Source of the DNA: JAAYBY01 sp964465385
GTDB lineage: Bacteria > Bacillota > Clostridia > Saccharofermentanales > UBA5734
NCBI GenBank assembly: GCA_964465385.1
Contig: CAYXIM010000020.1
Span: 1-22,743, forward strand
Length of the DNA: 22,743 bases
Direction of reading: 5' to 3'
Numbering within the stretch: position 1 is the first letter of the stretch; each line of letters starts with the position of its first letter. Below the pieces are notes generated by a model, which searched no databases, was not told where the DNA came from, and saw only the letters and a program-made list of their open reading frames with translations. The translations under genes and the position numbers were made by a program. Below are positions 14,223 to 21,642 of this stretch, in pieces.

Positions 14223-15866
14223 TCACATCGTGCCTTGCTGGTCCAGGCACAGGTCTTGAATCCGGGCCTGAGCCTGCTGACGGGGATAATCCGCGCGAAA
14301 ATGCGGCCCCCGGCTTTCACGCCGTTGTAACATGGCATCAAGGATCAACCGGGCCAGGGTCAGGCCGTGGGCTGCCCGTGCCACCTCATGATAACCCGCC
14401 CCTGCCTCCAGACAGGATCCCGGGTGAAACGAAGCAGCCAGGGCATCAAGGGCAGCCCGGGCCGCTGTCAGGCCTTTTTCTGTGCGGATAATGGCAGCCT
14501 CCTGCCACAAACGGGTGCCGATTTCCTCCAGCACCTGCTGCGGGGTGTGTGAGGCGTTGCCCCGGTCATGGCGCCAGTCCTCAAGCAAGGTCTTAGGCAC
14601 GTCAGGATAAGCCTGCCCCGCTTGACTTTGAACCCTGGCAGCCGCCGCCACAGCGGCCCGATGCCCAAAGACCAAACAGTTGCCCGCTGCACAACCACCG
14701 ATGCGATCGGCCCCGTGCATGGTGCCAGCCACTTCGCCGGCAGCATACAAACCGGGAACGCCGGTCCAACCGTCCCGGTCAATGACGATGCCGCCATTGC
14801 TGGCCTGGGCAAAGGGCGCGATGGACAGGCGATCTGCCAACAAATCGATGTGCATGCGATCCCGCATCCAGGTCAGGTAACGGCTGTTGGCCCCCTGTGG
14901 CCGGGATAACAGGCGCGGGTCGAAACGGATGTCAACCGCATCATCCCGGCCCGTACGGGCGATTTCAGCCATGATGGCCTGGTCAAAGACACCAGAACCG
15001 TCGGACAAGGTGAACGGGCCATGGCGACCCCGGGTGTCCAGCAGTTTTTGCAAAGACCAGCCGCCGGGCAGCACAGGGGTCAAGAGGTTTTTGCCGGCCG
15101 CATCAAAGAGGCCCAGGCTGTCCGGCAGGCACAACTCGCTGAACAAGACCTTGTATTTGGGTTTGAGAAAGCCCGGAATGAACTGAATGAACTCCAGGTT
15201 GCGTAAGCGGGCACCGGCCTGCGCAGCCAGGGCGTGCCCACTGCCGTCAACATCACGGGTGTTGAGGTGATGGCGGTAGAGGGCTCCGAAACCACCGGTC
15301 GCCAGCACCACCGATCGAGCCTGGACCACAAAAGGCTGGTCGCCGGGCCGGAGACCTGCTAAAACCGCCCCGGTCACCACGCCGTCCGTTTGCAGCAAGG
15401 ACAAAGCAGCTGTTTGTTCCAACAGGCTGACTGTCGGCCAGGATGACACGCGCTTGCGCACGCGCGTGCGCGTTTTGGGCCAGTCATCCCAGACGACCAG
15501 TTCGCGCTCCCGTGTGGCGAAACAGGCCACGCGGTTTTCTTTTTGAATGTGCGCATCAAGGCCCAGTTCATCCAAGGCGGCAACCCGGTCGTGGATGTCC
15601 TGGATATAGAGCCAGCCCAGTTCCGGGTCGTTCATGCCTTGGGAGGCCCCATTGATCTCGTCCATGAAAGCCTGGGCGTCTGCCGGGTCATCACGACGGG
15701 GAGCAAGGCAGCCCAGGGCCGGTGTCAAGGGATAAAAACTGGAGCCGGAGCACAGGATGCTTTTGACCGCCAACAAGGTCTTGACACCTGCCTGGGCGCA
15801 GCTTCGTGCTGCCTGGAGGGCTGCCAAGCCACCGCCAATGATTAACACATCTGTTTGCATTGTCAT
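14223..15866 (-). CDS. FAD-dependent oxidoreductase, fumarate reductase/L-aspartate oxidase type
   Basis: This is a 547-residue flavoprotein. The FAD-binding loop is IIGGGLAALQAA (9-20). ATGGFG with YRHHLNTRDVDGSG, then GLYAAGEVAGTMHGADRIGG and a C-terminal RRESRGPHFRADYP, are the signatures of the SdhA/FrdA/NadB family. The histidine that carries covalent FAD in SdhA is not seen in the SGSSFYPLTP segment. No iron-sulfur or membrane-anchor subunit gene is nearby, and no nadA or nadC, so it is neither a quinone-linked complex nor a NAD-biosynthesis gene by context. It may oxidise or reduce a C-C bond in the pathway intermediate. The ribosome site is weak; coupling to the SDR stop 5 bases upstream probably drives translation. 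ATG at 15860 is an alternative start. Confidence 0.9.
   Translation of the reverse strand: MTMQTDVLIIGGGLAALQAARSCAQAGVKTLLAVKSILCSGSSFYPLTPALGCLAPRRDDPADAQAFMDEINGASQGMNDPELGWLYIQDIHDRVAALDELGLDAHIQKENRVACFATRERELVVWDDWPKTRTRVRKRVSSWPTVSLLEQTAALSLLQTDGVVTGAVLAGLRPGDQPFVVQARSVVLATGGFGALYRHHLNTRDVDGSGHALAAQAGARLRNLEFIQFIPGFLKPKYKVLFSELCLPDSLGLFDAAGKNLLTPVLPGGWSLQKLLDTRGRHGPFTLSDGSGVFDQAIMAEIARTGRDDAVDIRFDPRLLSRPQGANSRYLTWMRDRMHIDLLADRLSIAPFAQASNGGIVIDRDGWTGVPGLYAAGEVAGTMHGADRIGGCAAGNCLVFGHRAAVAAAARVQSQAGQAYPDVPKTLLEDWRHDRGNASHTPQQVLEEIGTRLWQEAAIIRTEKGLTAARAALDALAASFHPGSCLEAGAGYHEVARAAHGLTLARLILDAMLQRRESRGPHFRADYPRQQAQARIQDLCLDQQGTM
15456..15471. repeat. 16-base perfect palindrome with alternating purine/pyrimidine
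   Basis: GCGCACGCGCGTGCGC is a perfect self-complementary 16-mer made entirely of alternating purines and pyrimidines, a pattern able to form Z-DNA or a cruciform. It lies inside the flavoprotein gene and encodes part of a basic run (TRTRVRKRV). It could be coincidence from arginine codon choice in GC-rich DNA. Confidence 0.5.
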
Positions 15867-15871
15867 GGCAT

Positions 15872-16669
15872 CTACCAGCTGGTCCAGCCGCCATCCAGCA
15901 TGAGGTTGTGGCCGGTCACATATTTGGATGCATCAGACGCCAAAAAGACAATCGGCCCCTTGATGTCATCTTCTTCCGCAAAGCGCCCCATGGGAGTCAG
16001 CCGTTTGTAGTTGATGACAAATTCGTTGGTCTCATCTTGCATCAGGTCCGGGGTGTAGCCGCCCGGGCTGATGCAGTTGACACGGACCTTGTCGGGCCCG
16101 TAGCGGTTGGCCATCCATTTGGTCAGCCCCACCATGCCCCATTTTTCATAGGTGTAATAGGCCGGACTGGTCATGCCGGTCTGGCCGTAGACCGGAAAAT
16201 GCGGGCCCACAGCCCCTTGAATGGAACCGATGTTAATGATGGAACCAGCTTGCTGGTCACGCATGACCCGTACGGCTTCCCGGCACAAGAGGGCCAGGCC
16301 GGTGGCGTTGACCCGGTGAGACTTCTCCCATTCGGCCGCCGTCATCTGGTCCAGGTCTTCATTGGCCACGCGCAGGACAGCGTTGTTGACCAAAATGTCC
16401 AGCCGTCCCCAGTTGGTGACAATGTCAGCCACCAGCTTCTGGATGGAGGCTTCGTCACCCTGGTCCAGAAAAAGGGCCTGGCTCTTCAGACCGCGTGCGT
16501 TCAGTTCATCGGCCACTTGCTGGCACTTGTCGACACTTCGGGCGGCGATGACAACGGTTGCGCCGGCTTCCGCCAGCGCAACCGATATCGGCCGCCCATA
16601 AAGACCGTAGCCGCCGGTAACCAGAGCGACCCGGCCGCTGCAATCAAATAAGTCGGTGATGCTTCTCAT
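15872..16669 (-). CDS. Short-chain dehydrogenase/reductase with extended active-site loop
   Basis: This is a 265-residue classical SDR: cofactor loop TGGYGLYG (18-25), NNA at 95-97, Asn121, catalytic Ser149 in NIGS, and Tyr172 with Lys176 (YTYEK). The C-terminus is LMLDGGWTSW. Arg44 after the second strand (AARS) suggests NADP(H) use. Ser and Tyr are 23 residues apart, about ten more than usual, with a PVYGQTGMTSPAY insert also present in the SDR at 18435. A start at 16669 is chosen because AAGGAGG lies 6 bases upstream; a longer frame to 16699 runs back over the NagB-like stop. It probably interconverts a hydroxyl and keto group on the pathway sugar. Confidence 0.9.
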   Translation of the reverse strand: MRSITDLFDCSGRVALVTGGYGLYGRPISVALAEAGATVVIAARSVDKCQQVADELNARGLKSQALFLDQGDEASIQKLVADIVTNWGRLDILVNNAVLRVANEDLDQMTAAEWEKSHRVNATGLALLCREAVRVMRDQQAGSIINIGSIQGAVGPHFPVYGQTGMTSPAYYTYEKWGMVGLTKWMANRYGPDKVRVNCISPGGYTPDLMQDETNEFVINYKRLTPMGRFAEEDDIKGPIVFLASDASKYVTGHNLMLDGGWTSW

Positions 16670-16688
16670 GGTCGGCCTCCTTGCTGCG

Positions 16689-17633
16689 TCAGTAACCAAC
16701 CCGCTCTAAAAGCTCAATGGGCTTGGCAATTTCTTCACCCACATAAACAGTTGTCGGCATCAGCTGCAGGATGGAGGACGGCACCTGCGGGGTCACCGGT
16801 CCGTAGAGCACCAGGCGGGAAACCAGGCGCTGCCAGGAGGAGAAGGTCCCCATGGTGGTCAGGTCATGCATCTCAATCCGGTTGCGGCTGCGCACCACGT
16901 CTGCCGGCCCGATGGTTGCGGCCTTGGGCGGCACATTGGCGATGTCGCCACTGCAGCCAAAGCAGCCGTGCAGGGAGTTTTGCGCCACGGTCAGGGGGTG
17001 TAAGGTGACAATCCGGGCGTCCATTTTCAAGAACTCATCCACACTGTCGGTGCCAAATTCCGGTGTGTCCGGGTCAACAAAAGCGATGTGGCCGGCCCAG
17101 CCGGGTCCCGAGTAGCAGACATCGGCGCCACCCTCACCGCATTCGGTGATCAGCTTGCTGTAGTCCTTGATGTTTTCCGTGGTCGGTCCGACGCACTGGT
17201 CGCGGTTCATGCGCAGGTCTGGATCGATCTTGCCGTAAAAGGACTTGAGGAAAGAACGGTTGAAGCCGGCCGGATAATCGTCCGGTGCCACTTCACCGTT
17301 TTCATTGGCCCACTCGTCCAGATTAAAGGTGTAGACGTTGCGGCAGTTGATCCGGAAGCGGTTGATCAGTTCAGCAATGGTTTCATAAACGGTCGGTGCC
17401 GGGTTGGGCATGAGCATGACCAGTTTTTTATCCTGCTCATCGGACTCACGGATACGCAAAATCATATCAGCAACCCACAAGCTGGTGGTGTCCGGCACAA
17501 TCTTGATTCGAAAATCAGGGTTTTCGTGCTGCTCCATCTCCTCACGGGGGATCTTGCGGACGCGCTCGAGAACCTCTTTGTCTTTAAAAGGTACCCAGGG
17601 TGATGCTTCAAAGGTGAACGGTTGTTTGGTCAT
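16689..17633 (-). CDS. Glucosamine-6-phosphate deaminase/isomerase-like (NagB fold) protein with altered active site
   Basis: This is a 314-residue protein, longer than NagB (266) because of an N-terminal extension of about 40 residues. The NagB landmarks are recognisable: NLDEW with Asp106 (NagB NMDEY, Asp72) and GPGWAGHIAFVDP (NagB GNDGHIAFNEP). His182 matches NagB His143. Its partner Asp141 is replaced by Ala180, and Glu148 by Asp187. In E. coli NagB these residues run the ring-opening relay, so plain deamination of glucosamine 6-phosphate is doubtful. Isomerase or lactonase chemistry on another sugar phosphate fits the fold. ATG at 17633 follows AAGGAGG by 7 bases. It sits between the creatininase-family gene and an SDR. 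Confidence 0.8.
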   Translation of the reverse strand: MTKQPFTFEASPWVPFKDKEVLERVRKIPREEMEQHENPDFRIKIVPDTTSLWVADMILRIRESDEQDKKLVMLMPNPAPTVYETIAELINRFRINCRNVYTFNLDEWANENGEVAPDDYPAGFNRSFLKSFYGKIDPDLRMNRDQCVGPTTENIKDYSKLITECGEGGADVCYSGPGWAGHIAFVDPDTPEFGTDSVDEFLKMDARIVTLHPLTVAQNSLHGCFGCSGDIANVPPKAATIGPADVVRSRNRIEMHDLTTMGTFSSWQRLVSRLVLYGPVTPQVPSSILQLMPTTVYVGEEIAKPIELLERVGY

Positions 17634-17661
17634 GGTGTTTCCTCCTTGTGCCATGTCTTGT

Positions 17662-18408
17662 TTACAGGTTCATGAACTCTTTTAAAATACGGACCGATGC
17701 CTTGGTGCCCGCTTCCAGGCAGGCCCGGCCCAATTCAGCACTTGCATAGGTGGGGTCTCCAAAAAGGCCTGTTTTGGTTTCCTGCAGGCCCCAGGTGGAG
17801 ACGGGTCCACGCAGGTCGTTGTTACAGCGGATGGCGTCAACGGATGTGTATTCAGCGGTGTTGACCAACTCCGGCCGGTAGGCCAGTATCATGGAGGTCT
17901 CCCACTCACCACCGTGGATGTCACCCTGGGGGTCTTTTTTCAGCTGGTTGTAAACCGGGCTGCTCAGTTGTGACGGCCTCAGTGTGCAGATGAAGCGGCC
18001 GTGGGCGTCAGCGATTTCCCGCATGACGGTGCGCAGCAAGCCATCGTGGTTGCCGTGGCAATCCAGCAGGGCCACTTTTTGAAAGCCCATCTTCATCAGG
18101 TTGTCGATCATGTCGTAGATGTAGTCCATGAAGACGCGGGTCCTGATTTTCAGGCAGCCTGGCCAGCGTGTGACAATGTCCATGGAATACCCATAGTAGA
18201 TCGGGCGGGTCAACAGGACAGGAACCCCTTCATCCGTCAGCCCCTGGGCAATGGCATCCGCGTACATGGTGGCAATCATGGCATCGGTTTCGACCGGCAG
18301 GTGGCGACCGTGTTCCTCTGTGGTCCCGACCGGGATGATCACCAGTGTGTTTTTTTCAATCGCTTCTTCCAGTTCAGGCCAGCTTTTCTCTCCGAAATAA
18401 ACAGACAT
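17662..18408 (-). CDS. Creatininase-family metal-dependent hydrolase
   Basis: This is a 248-residue cytosolic enzyme. The metal-binding pattern of the creatininase superfamily is present: E31-x-H33 in TTEEHGRHLP, Asp42, DCHGNHDG with His118 and His121, and HGGEWETS with Glu168. The family hydrolyses cyclic amides and related rings. It also contains IolN, the 3-dehydro-scyllo-inosose hydrolase of the Thermotoga inositol pathway, which opens a diketo-inositol ring. The opening MSVYFGEKSWPELEEAIEKN and the overall spacing look to me closer to that branch than to creatininase, but this is from memory and not an alignment. Next to a Gfo/Idh/MocA enzyme and SDRs, a ring- or lactone-opening step is plausible. 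The ribosome site is GGGAG. Confidence 0.87.
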   Translation of the reverse strand: MSVYFGEKSWPELEEAIEKNTLVIIPVGTTEEHGRHLPVETDAMIATMYADAIAQGLTDEGVPVLLTRPIYYGYSMDIVTRWPGCLKIRTRVFMDYIYDMIDNLMKMGFQKVALLDCHGNHDGLLRTVMREIADAHGRFICTLRPSQLSSPVYNQLKKDPQGDIHGGEWETSMILAYRPELVNTAEYTSVDAIRCNNDLRGPVSTWGLQETKTGLFGDPTYASAELGRACLEAGTKASVRILKEFMNL

Positions 18409-18434
18409 CTTTTTTCTCCCTTGCTTGTTGTGCC

Positions 18435-19199
18435 TTACCAGGCGGTCCAGCCACCATCAACCACCACGTTGGTGCCGGTCGTGAAGGCAGATGCATCAGA
18501 AGCCAGATAGAGGACAGCACCGACGATTTCCTCTGGCTTGCCGACGCGTTTAAGCATGGTCTTGTTTTTCAATTCCTTGAGGAAGGCTTCTGGCGGCAGC
18601 TTTTTGGGGTCCGGAAAAGGTCCGGGGGTCACACAGTTGACCCGGATGTTGCGATCCGCGAAATGGCCGGCGCAATAACGGGTGAATTGAATGACAGCCG
18701 CTTTGCCGGCGCCATAGTTGGCCGGGTTGTTCTGGCCGCTGTCACCGTAAATAGACGGGTCTGGAGAAACCAGGCCGTACATGGACCCGAAGTTTACGAT
18801 GACACCGCCACCGGCTTTTTCAAAATAGGGGATGGCTTCGCGCGTGCAGCGGAAGGTGGTGCCAATGGCGCCGTCGACACCTTTGGCGAAATCTTCGTCC
18901 GACTGGCTTTCAACCGCGCCGCTGGCCCCATAGGTTGCACAGTTGATCAGCACATCGATCCGGCCGTAACGGTCGAAGGTTTTTTCAAAGGCCGCTTGGA
19001 TAGAAGCGGTCTGCGACACGTCGCAAGCCACAAACCAGCGTTCACCGCTGCTTTCAACCGTGTCATCCCGGTCAACCAGATCGGCAACAACAACACGGGC
19101 GCCCTGGGCCATGAGGCCTCTGGTGACAGCATCACCCAGATAGCCCGACCCGCCGGTCAGGAAAACGACTTTTTCGTCCATGGAAAACATGTTTTTCAT
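18435..19199 (-). CDS. Short-chain dehydrogenase/reductase, probably NAD-dependent
   Basis: This is a 254-residue classical SDR: TGGSGYLG (15-22), Asp40 at the end of the second strand (typical of NAD(H) preference), NCAT in place of NNAG (87-90), Ser139 in NFGS, and Tyr162-x-x-x-Lys166 (YGAGK). The C-terminus is VVVDGGWTAW. Ser-to-Tyr spacing is 23, with the insert SIYGDSGQNNPAN resembling that of the SDR at 15872. The two are paralogues and probably act on related substrates with different cofactors. ATG at 19199 follows AGGAGG by 7 bases, and that site overlaps the kinase stop codon, so the two are coupled. Confidence 0.9.
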   Translation of the reverse strand: MKNMFSMDEKVVFLTGGSGYLGDAVTRGLMAQGARVVVADLVDRDDTVESSGERWFVACDVSQTASIQAAFEKTFDRYGRIDVLINCATYGASGAVESQSDEDFAKGVDGAIGTTFRCTREAIPYFEKAGGGVIVNFGSMYGLVSPDPSIYGDSGQNNPANYGAGKAAVIQFTRYCAGHFADRNIRVNCVTPGPFPDPKKLPPEAFLKELKNKTMLKRVGKPEEIVGAVLYLASDASAFTTGTNVVVDGGWTAW

Positions 19200-19210
19200 T
19201 GGATTGCCTC

Positions 19211-20662
19211 CTATTGCTTCATTATGTGGTCTTCTGTTTCACGGTACTGTGTGTAAAGGCTTTGATAACGCGCCTGCTCCTGGGCCTGTGGCTGGTGGCT
19301 TTTCAGCGGGCGGCCAATGGCATCGCGGGTCGATGGGTCGTCTTTTTCCTGCGCCAAAAGGCCGGCGCCCAGGTTGGCCAGTTCCGGCTCCATTTGCTCG
19401 ACCAGCCGGCCAGTGACAGCGGCAATGATGGCGCACCACAAGTCGCTTTTCGAGCCACCGCCAAAGAGGCGGATGGTGTGGATGGCCTGCCCTGTGATGT
19501 CTTCCTGAACCAGCACGTTGGTGTAAATCTGATAGGCGATGCCTTCCAGCAGGGCCCGGACCAGGTCTGCGCGTTGAACAGCCAGGGACAAGCCCTGATA
19601 GGAACCCCGGATGTCGCTGCGCCAGAAGGGGCTGCCTGCGCCCTCAAAGTGTGGGTAAAAGCACACGCCATTGGCGCCGGCCGGCACCTGGCGGGCCAGC
19701 TGGTCCAGCTGCTCATAAGTCAAGTCGGTCATCAAGGTGGTGCGCAACCACTTGAGTGTGACGCTGGCTGTCCCAATAACCGATTCCAACACCCAGCGCT
19801 GGTCGCCAAGGGCAAAAACCGGAATACGCAGGGCAGGATCAAACAGGGGCGTCTGGCTGAGCGTGGTGATGGCACTGGCTGTTCCCAAAGAGACGGTGGC
19901 CACACCTGGTCCAACGCCGGCCGCCAGGGCCGCGCATTTTTGGTCCTGGGTGCCCAGATAGACCGGCAACCCAGCTGCAAGCCCCAGGCGGGCGCACAGG
20001 TCAGGGCGGACTGGCCCTACCCGGCTCCCGGCCACGGCAACCGGCGGCAGCTTGGCCGCCTCTATGCCGCAAGCAGCTAAAATATCCTGGTCCCAGCTTC
20101 CGGTCTGGATGTTAAAGGCCATGGTGCCGGAGGCCATGGCATAATCTGTGCAGGTTTTGCCGGTCAGCCGCCGGGTGATGAAGTCAAGGGGCATCAAAAA
20201 CAACTGGGCCCGGTCGTAGATCGCCCGTTCATGTGCTTTGAGCCACATAAGCTTGGGCAGGGTATAGGCCGGGCTGAGGCGCTTACCGGTTCGCCGGAAG
20301 AGGTCGCTTTCACTGAAGCGCTCGCCGATTTGTTCGGTCTGAGCCAGGGCCCGGTTATCCAGCCAGCTGATGGCCGGCCCCAGGCTGTCTCCGGCCGCAT
20401 CGACCGGCACAAAGGAAATGCCCTGAGAGCTGATGCCCAGCCCTTGGATCCGGGCCGCTTCCTGCGGGCCGACAGCTGCTGTGCTGGCCATGATGACCTG
20501 GCAGACCAGCTGCCACCACAGCTCAGCATCCTGCTGGATATAGCCTTCCGGGGTATGGTCCAGCTCGTATTCAGCATAATGTTCGGCGAGCACCTGGCCG
20601 CTGCCGGTCAAAACGACACTTTTACAGCCGGTCGTTCCCAGGTCAATACCCATCCAGTTCAT
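19211..20662 (-). CDS. FGGY-family carbohydrate kinase (xylulokinase-like)
   Basis: This is a 483-residue two-domain sugar kinase. The N-terminal phosphate loop is GIDLGTTGCK (5-14), and FGGY_N continues to about residue 240. The catalytic aspartate is probably Asp240 in LGTQDQKCAALAAG, and the ATP-binding C-terminal motif is FGGGSKSDLWCAIIAAVTGR (400-419). Length and motifs fit xylulokinase, gluconate kinase or other ketose/polyol kinases, and sequence alone cannot separate them. Standard sialic acid pathways use ROK-family kinases, so this kinase marks a different route. ATG at 20662 follows GGAGG by 5 bases; the longer frame to 20707 lacks a site. A 74-base gap with a possible internal promoter precedes it. 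Confidence 0.9.
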   Translation of the reverse strand: MNWMGIDLGTTGCKSVVLTGSGQVLAEHYAEYELDHTPEGYIQQDAELWWQLVCQVIMASTAAVGPQEAARIQGLGISSQGISFVPVDAAGDSLGPAISWLDNRALAQTEQIGERFSESDLFRRTGKRLSPAYTLPKLMWLKAHERAIYDRAQLFLMPLDFITRRLTGKTCTDYAMASGTMAFNIQTGSWDQDILAACGIEAAKLPPVAVAGSRVGPVRPDLCARLGLAAGLPVYLGTQDQKCAALAAGVGPGVATVSLGTASAITTLSQTPLFDPALRIPVFALGDQRWVLESVIGTASVTLKWLRTTLMTDLTYEQLDQLARQVPAGANGVCFYPHFEGAGSPFWRSDIRGSYQGLSLAVQRADLVRALLEGIAYQIYTNVLVQEDITGQAIHTIRLFGGGSKSDLWCAIIAAVTGRLVEQMEPELANLGAGLLAQEKDDPSTRDAIGRPLKSHQPQAQEQARYQSLYTQYRETEDHIMKQ

Positions 20663-20697
20663 GGTGACCTCCGTTGCTTGTGTTTGCGCTCCAGACC

Positions 20698-20706
20698 ATT
20701 CTATCA
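20698..20706 (-). promoter_or_regulatory. Possible internal extended -10 promoter before the kinase
   Basis: On the minus strand TGATAGAAT (20698-20706) combines an extended -10 TG with TAGAAT, 5 of 6 matches to consensus. It lies 36 bases before the kinase ATG, in the widest gap between the LacI gene and the end of the operon. No good -35 is seen. It could give the kinase and the eight genes in total from there a basal level independent of the repressor. Confidence 0.35.
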
Positions 20707-20736
20707 CAGTCGCCTGGGCTCACGTGCTTTCTTGCC

Positions 20737-21624
20737 TCAAAGCAGGCCGATTTTTGTCATGACAGCTTTGATTTTTTCCTGCTGCGCAGCAGAGGGGCTG
20801 GCATAAAAATCCTGATGGAAGAAGCCTTCATAACCCAACAAGTTCATGGCATGGGTGAAAGAGGGCAAGATGACTTCTTCTGCAAACTGGTTGCGCAACA
20901 TGAGGATGTCTTTGAGGGTGCCGGAAGCATCAGCAAACGCGCCGGCAGCCAGCTGGGTATACAGGCGTTCAGACAAGGGGCCCGTGCAGGCAAACATGCC
21001 GTCGAGGTTACGTGTCACCCCGCTTTGGTAAGCCTGGTCAAAGGTGTCCAGGCCGCTGTAAAGCACTTGGAAATCAGCCGCGAAAGCCTGCTGGCGAACC
21101 TGGTCTTGCAGCCAGTGGGACAGGTCCAGGTCTGCTGTCTTGATGCCCTTGATGTTGCCTTCAGCCTGGAGGGCCTGCATGGTCTCCTGCGTGATTTTAT
21201 TTCTGGCCGCCACCGGCAGGTCATACAGGTAAATGGGAAAAGATGAGGCGCGTGCGATCTGGCTGAAAAAAGTGACCAGCTCGGTGTTGGTAAAGGTCTG
21301 GTAATACGGCGCTGTAAGCACCACCCCATCGATGGCCAGGCCCTGGAGGGCATCAATGCGATCGCGAACCCGCCCGATCGATGTGTCCGTCGCGCCCACA
21401 AAGACGGTGCAGCGGCCCTTGGCCGCATCAACCGCGGTCTGGGCAACCCGGACATACTCCTGCTGGCGCACATAAACGCCCAGGCCCATGGAACCCATGA
21501 CCAAAAGGCCAGACGCATCAAAATAAATTTGATCGTCAACCTGTTTGGCAAAGCTTGATGCCAGCAGCCGTCCCTCTTGGTCCAGCGGCGTCCCCAGCGC
21601 AGTGTAGTAACCTTCTCGAATCAT
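20737..21624 (-). CDS. DapA/NanA-family aldolase with altered substrate loop
   Basis: This is a 295-residue TIM-barrel protein of the dihydrodipicolinate synthase/sialic acid lyase family. Tyr134 (YDLP) and the Schiff-base Lys162 (GIKTAD) are kept. The carboxylate-binding loop, usually G-S/T-T-G-E, reads GSMGLG (44-49), so the conserved Thr and Glu are Met46 and Leu48. The lysine chemistry should remain possible, but the usual 2-keto-carboxylate contact is changed, so the substrate differs from the other two aldolases here. ATG at 21624 has GGAGG 8 bases upstream, and it starts 18 bases after the LacI gene. Being directly behind the regulator suggests that it serves the central pathway. Confidence 0.88.
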   Translation of the reverse strand: MIREGYYTALGTPLDQEGRLLASSFAKQVDDQIYFDASGLLVMGSMGLGVYVRQQEYVRVAQTAVDAAKGRCTVFVGATDTSIGRVRDRIDALQGLAIDGVVLTAPYYQTFTNTELVTFFSQIARASSFPIYLYDLPVAARNKITQETMQALQAEGNIKGIKTADLDLSHWLQDQVRQQAFAADFQVLYSGLDTFDQAYQSGVTRNLDGMFACTGPLSERLYTQLAAGAFADASGTLKDILMLRNQFAEEVILPSFTHAMNLLGYEGFFHQDFYASPSAAQQEKIKAVMTKIGLL

Positions 21625-21642
21625 CGTTTCTTCCTCCGTTTT

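Noticed and set aside
15860..16651. Plus-strand open frame of 263 codons opposite an SDR gene
   Set aside because: The minus-strand SDR has a complete active site and a good ribosome site; the plus frame has no family features.
12138..21624. Annotation of operon D as a standard nan (N-acetylneuraminate) operon
   Set aside because: There is no NanE, no ROK-type NanK and no nan transporter; the NagB-like protein lacks key residues, and SDR, creatininase-family and flavoprotein genes are foreign to that pathway.
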